A stretch of DNA of 27,389 bases from Actinomycetes bacterium (GTDB taxonomy: Bacteria > Actinomycetota > Coriobacteriia > Coriobacteriales > Eggerthellaceae), in the NCBI GenBank assembly GCA_023429565.1, contig JAEZDJ010000034.1, forward strand, positions 1-27,389, read 5' to 3'. Made by a program: the position numbers and the translations under genes. Below the pieces are notes generated by a model. The model worked only from the letters and a program-made list of their open reading frames with translations, ran no database searches and was not told the DNA's origin. Below, one piece after another: positions 25,474 through 27,389 of this stretch; within the stretch, counting starts at the first letter, position 1, and the number at the start of each line of letters is the position of its first letter.

Positions 25474-25479
25474 TATACC
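25474..25479 (+). promoter_or_regulatory. Candidate -10 box for the flavoprotein gene
   Basis: TATACC is embedded in an A-rich then T-rich stretch about 110 bases before the ATG at 25589, with TTCCTG at 17-base spacing as a poor -35. A weak -35 fits a promoter that depends on an activator such as the neighbouring LuxR protein. Confidence 0.35.
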
Positions 25480-25529
25480 GTTTTGGCAGATGCGCATCAC
25501 GCCCTTCTTCAGCATGATGTGCAGCGGAG

Positions 25530-25565
25530 AGGCCCGAGCTTTATGCGGAGGGACCGCACGGGCCT
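25530..25565 (+). promoter_or_regulatory. Leader hairpin just before the flavoprotein start
   Basis: AGGCCCG (25530-25536) pairs with CGGGCCT (25559-25565), and an inner TGCGG (25544-25548) pairs with CCGCA (25554-25558), leaving a 7-base bulge. TTTA follows, then the ribosome site GGGAGGA and the ATG at 25589. It could act as an attenuator or affect mRNA stability. Confidence 0.45.
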
Positions 25566-25588
25566 TTACGGAGACAAGGGAGGACAGT

Positions 25589-27295
25589 ATGGAATCATCC
25601 AAACGAACATCGCACGAATCAGGAAGCACGCTGGCGGGCCTCAGCCGAAGGTCGTTTCTGACGGGCGCAGCCGCCACCGCCGGACTGGCCGCCGTCGCAG
25701 GATTGACTGGCTGTGCGCCGAAGGCGGCCACAGAAGCCACGGCAACGCAAGGCGCCGGACAGGGAAGCGCCGCCGGAGCAATGCAGACGACCGATCCCGC
25801 TCAGGCCGTCTGGCCCGTTGTCGAAGAGGTGGAAGTGGGCGCGGCAGGCGAGGGCGTCATCGCCTTTGTGGGCGACCCCATAGCCGACGGAGACATCGTT
25901 GCCACCCATGAGGTCGATGTGGTGGTATGCGGCCTCGGTCCTGCAGGAGACGCAGCCGCCCTGTCCTGCGCGGAGCAGGGCCTCAAGACCGTCGCCGTGG
26001 AAAAGCAGACCCGCGGGAACTACAACTCCGCAACCATCGGGGGAACGAACTCCAGCCTGCACAAACATTGGGGCATGACCTACGACACTGGCAAGTGGAT
26101 CAGCGACGCAATGATCGACTGCTCCTTCCAAGGAGACATGGAACTTTATCGGCATTGGCTCGAGTCGAACGGCGAAGCGGTGGACTGGTACGTCAGTCAC
26201 TTCGACAACAAGGATCCTGAAGCCTATCCCCTCACGTTTGCAGCGGGAGACTTTCCGGACTTTCGTGAGCAATGGGACCCCACGTCGCTGTCACGCTCTT
26301 GGAACACGTCGCTGAACCTGCCCTACCCTCCGGGCGAGCTGGCAGACATCCTCGCAGGCATCCTCAAGGAGGCGGGCGTCGAACTACGCTACAGCTGCCC
26401 CGCCTGTCAGCTGACCACCGATGACCAGGGCCGCGTGACGGGCGTCATCGTGAAGAGCGACGAGGGCTACGAGAAGTATGAATGCGCGAAGGGCGTCGTG
26501 CTGGCCTGCGGAGGATACGAGTTCAACCAGCAGATGCTCAAGGAACGCTGCCGGCCGCGCGGCGTGCCGGGATCTTGGCTGACCGGGGCATTCGGAAACA
26601 CCGGAGACGGCCACCAGATGGGACTGGCCGTCGGCGCAGCCGAAGATGAGTTTCCCCAGGCCATCATGCTGGATCCCGAGCAGCTCATGCCTTATCTGCG
26701 CGTGAACAAGCTGGGAAAGCGTTTCACCCCCGAGTATGAGCCCTATGGGCATCTGGCCATGGCCATCCAGGCTCAGCCGGAAACCTACGACTTCTATGTG
26801 GTGGACAGTGCCATTGGCCAGAAGATCGACAAGATATGGACGCCGAGCTCCTCATGCTATGGCCCAAAAGAAGTGTGGACCGCCGCCGCCATGGGAGAAA
26901 ACGCCTTGGTGGCCAATTCCCTCGAAGAGCTCGCCGAGCTCATGGAGGTGCCATCTGACACCTTCGTCGAGACGATCGAGCGATGGAACGAGATGGCCGC
27001 AGCCGGCAAAGACGAGGATTTCGATTTCCCCGGCTCCATGATGATGACCCTCGACACGCCACCTTACTACGCGACCAAGGAATACGCTGACGGCCTGTGC
27101 ACTGCAGGCGGATTGCTGGTCGACACGGAATGCCGTGTGCTGGATCACGACCGCGCGCCCATCGACGGGCTGTTCGCCATCGGCCTGACTTCGGGAGGCA
27201 TGTTCTACAACACCTACCCACACAACCTGAACTGCCTCTCCCACACGCGCAACTGCCTCATGGGATACACGGTTGGCAAGGTGATGGCAGGCTAG
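25589..27295 (+). CDS. Tat-exported FAD-dependent reductase/dehydrogenase
   Basis: A 568-residue extracytoplasmic flavoprotein of the fumarate reductase/succinate dehydrogenase flavoprotein superfamily. The N terminus has a twin-arginine motif SRRSFL (residues 19-24), a hydrophobic stretch and a lipobox LTGC (Cys42), so it is probably a Tat-exported lipoprotein. The FAD-binding Rossmann motif is VDVVVCGLGPAGDAAAL (GLGPAG at 113-118) with VEKQ for the ribose contact, and a second FAD region ends near GLFAIGLTSGGMF. No heme-binding CxxCH and no FMN-binding domain is present, so an external electron donor is needed. The C-terminal region lacks the HTMGG and NRLGG motifs of fumarate reductases and instead reads CTAGG and YPHNLNCLSHTR. 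ATG 25589 has GGGAGGA upstream. The substrate is unknown. Confidence 0.9.
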   Translation: MESSKRTSHESGSTLAGLSRRSFLTGAAATAGLAAVAGLTGCAPKAATEATATQGAGQGSAAGAMQTTDPAQAVWPVVEEVEVGAAGEGVIAFVGDPIADGDIVATHEVDVVVCGLGPAGDAAALSCAEQGLKTVAVEKQTRGNYNSATIGGTNSSLHKHWGMTYDTGKWISDAMIDCSFQGDMELYRHWLESNGEAVDWYVSHFDNKDPEAYPLTFAAGDFPDFREQWDPTSLSRSWNTSLNLPYPPGELADILAGILKEAGVELRYSCPACQLTTDDQGRVTGVIVKSDEGYEKYECAKGVVLACGGYEFNQQMLKERCRPRGVPGSWLTGAFGNTGDGHQMGLAVGAAEDEFPQAIMLDPEQLMPYLRVNKLGKRFTPEYEPYGHLAMAIQAQPETYDFYVVDSAIGQKIDKIWTPSSSCYGPKEVWTAAAMGENALVANSLEELAELMEVPSDTFVETIERWNEMAAAGKDEDFDFPGSMMMTLDTPPYYATKEYADGLCTAGGLLVDTECRVLDHDRAPIDGLFAIGLTSGGMFYNTYPHNLNCLSHTRNCLMGYTVGKVMAG

Positions 27296-27311
27296 AGGAA
27301 GGCGGCTCGCA

Positions 27312-27389
27312 TCACGACATCTTCCTGGCATACGCCACACAATGCTCGACGAAAGCGCGCTCCAGATCGTTGAGCTGGTGGTGGCGATG
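27312..27389 (-). CDS. C-terminal end of a minus-strand gene (partial)
   Basis: On the minus strand the window edge reads an open frame of 25 codons ending in TGA (27314-27312), with the peptide ending LERAFVEHCVAYARKMS. It lies 16 bases past the flavoprotein stop in convergent orientation. The short helical tail is compatible with the end of a LysR-type or other cytosolic regulator, but too little is present to assign. Confidence 0.35.
   Translation of the reverse strand, partial: HRHHQLNDLERAFVEHCVAYARKMS

Noticed and set aside
25345..25740. N-terminal extension of the LuxR gene
   Set aside because: It would overlap the flavoprotein gene and its promoter; the start at 25344 has a near-perfect ribosome site.
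1..27389. CRISPR array, insertion sequence, prophage or toxin-antitoxin pair
   Set aside because: I saw no regularly spaced repeats, transposase or integrase motifs, terminal inverted repeats with target duplications, or small paired ORFs with known toxin folds.

Overview
The window looks like chromosome of a high-GC, anaerobic gut-type actinobacterium, most probably Coriobacteriia, family Eggerthellaceae. This placement is an inference. It rests on GC-rich coding sequence, frequent GTG starts behind strong Shine-Dalgarno sites, and above all the divergent pair at the right end: a twin-arginine flavoprotein reductase next to a LuxR regulator whose N-terminal half is a multi-spanning membrane domain. 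That pairing is characteristic of Eggerthella, Gordonibacter, Slackia and relatives. I see no rRNA, tRNA, CRISPR array, insertion sequence or phage gene.

Layout. (1) 1-4316 is a mixed stretch: a lipoprotein of the PQQ-type sugar dehydrogenase fold (+), then on the minus strand an HSL-type esterase, a lower-GC permuted NlpC/P60-like protein and an NmrA/QorB-like NAD(P)-binding protein. (2) 4845-8182 is a tight plus-strand operon for a MacAB/YknXYZ-type exporter: membrane-fusion adaptor, ATPase and FtsX-type permease. A clear TATAAT box precedes it and a long hairpin follows it. (3) 8255-9583 (-) encodes a SixA-like histidine phosphatase fused to a CHAD domain. (4) 9672-11842 is a divergent LysR regulator / TDT-family exporter pair around an AT-rich control region.

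(5) 11948-18505 (-) is a five-gene transport operon: two IrtAB/YbtPQ-like ABC half-transporters, an ECF substrate-binding S component of the Trep_Strep/MptD type, EcfT, and a double-ATPase EcfA. A PchR-like AraC regulator is divergent at 18699. The whole set looks like a metallophore-, heme- or metal-chelate uptake system. The second half-transporter carries a one-base frameshift in a short G tract just after its Walker A motif. (6) 20056-23455 holds a HelD-like RNA polymerase recycling helicase, a DUF523/TudS-type iron-sulfur protein and a YaiI/YqxD-family protein. (7) 23818-27295 is the divergent membrane-LuxR / Tat-flavoprotein module. The last 78 bases contain the C-terminal end of a minus-strand gene that leaves the window.

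The items most worth attention are the hybrid ECF plus IrtAB-like uptake locus with its frameshift, the SixA-CHAD fusion, and the flavoprotein, whose C-terminal active-site region departs from fumarate-reductase relatives and which sits beside its probable one-component membrane sensor.
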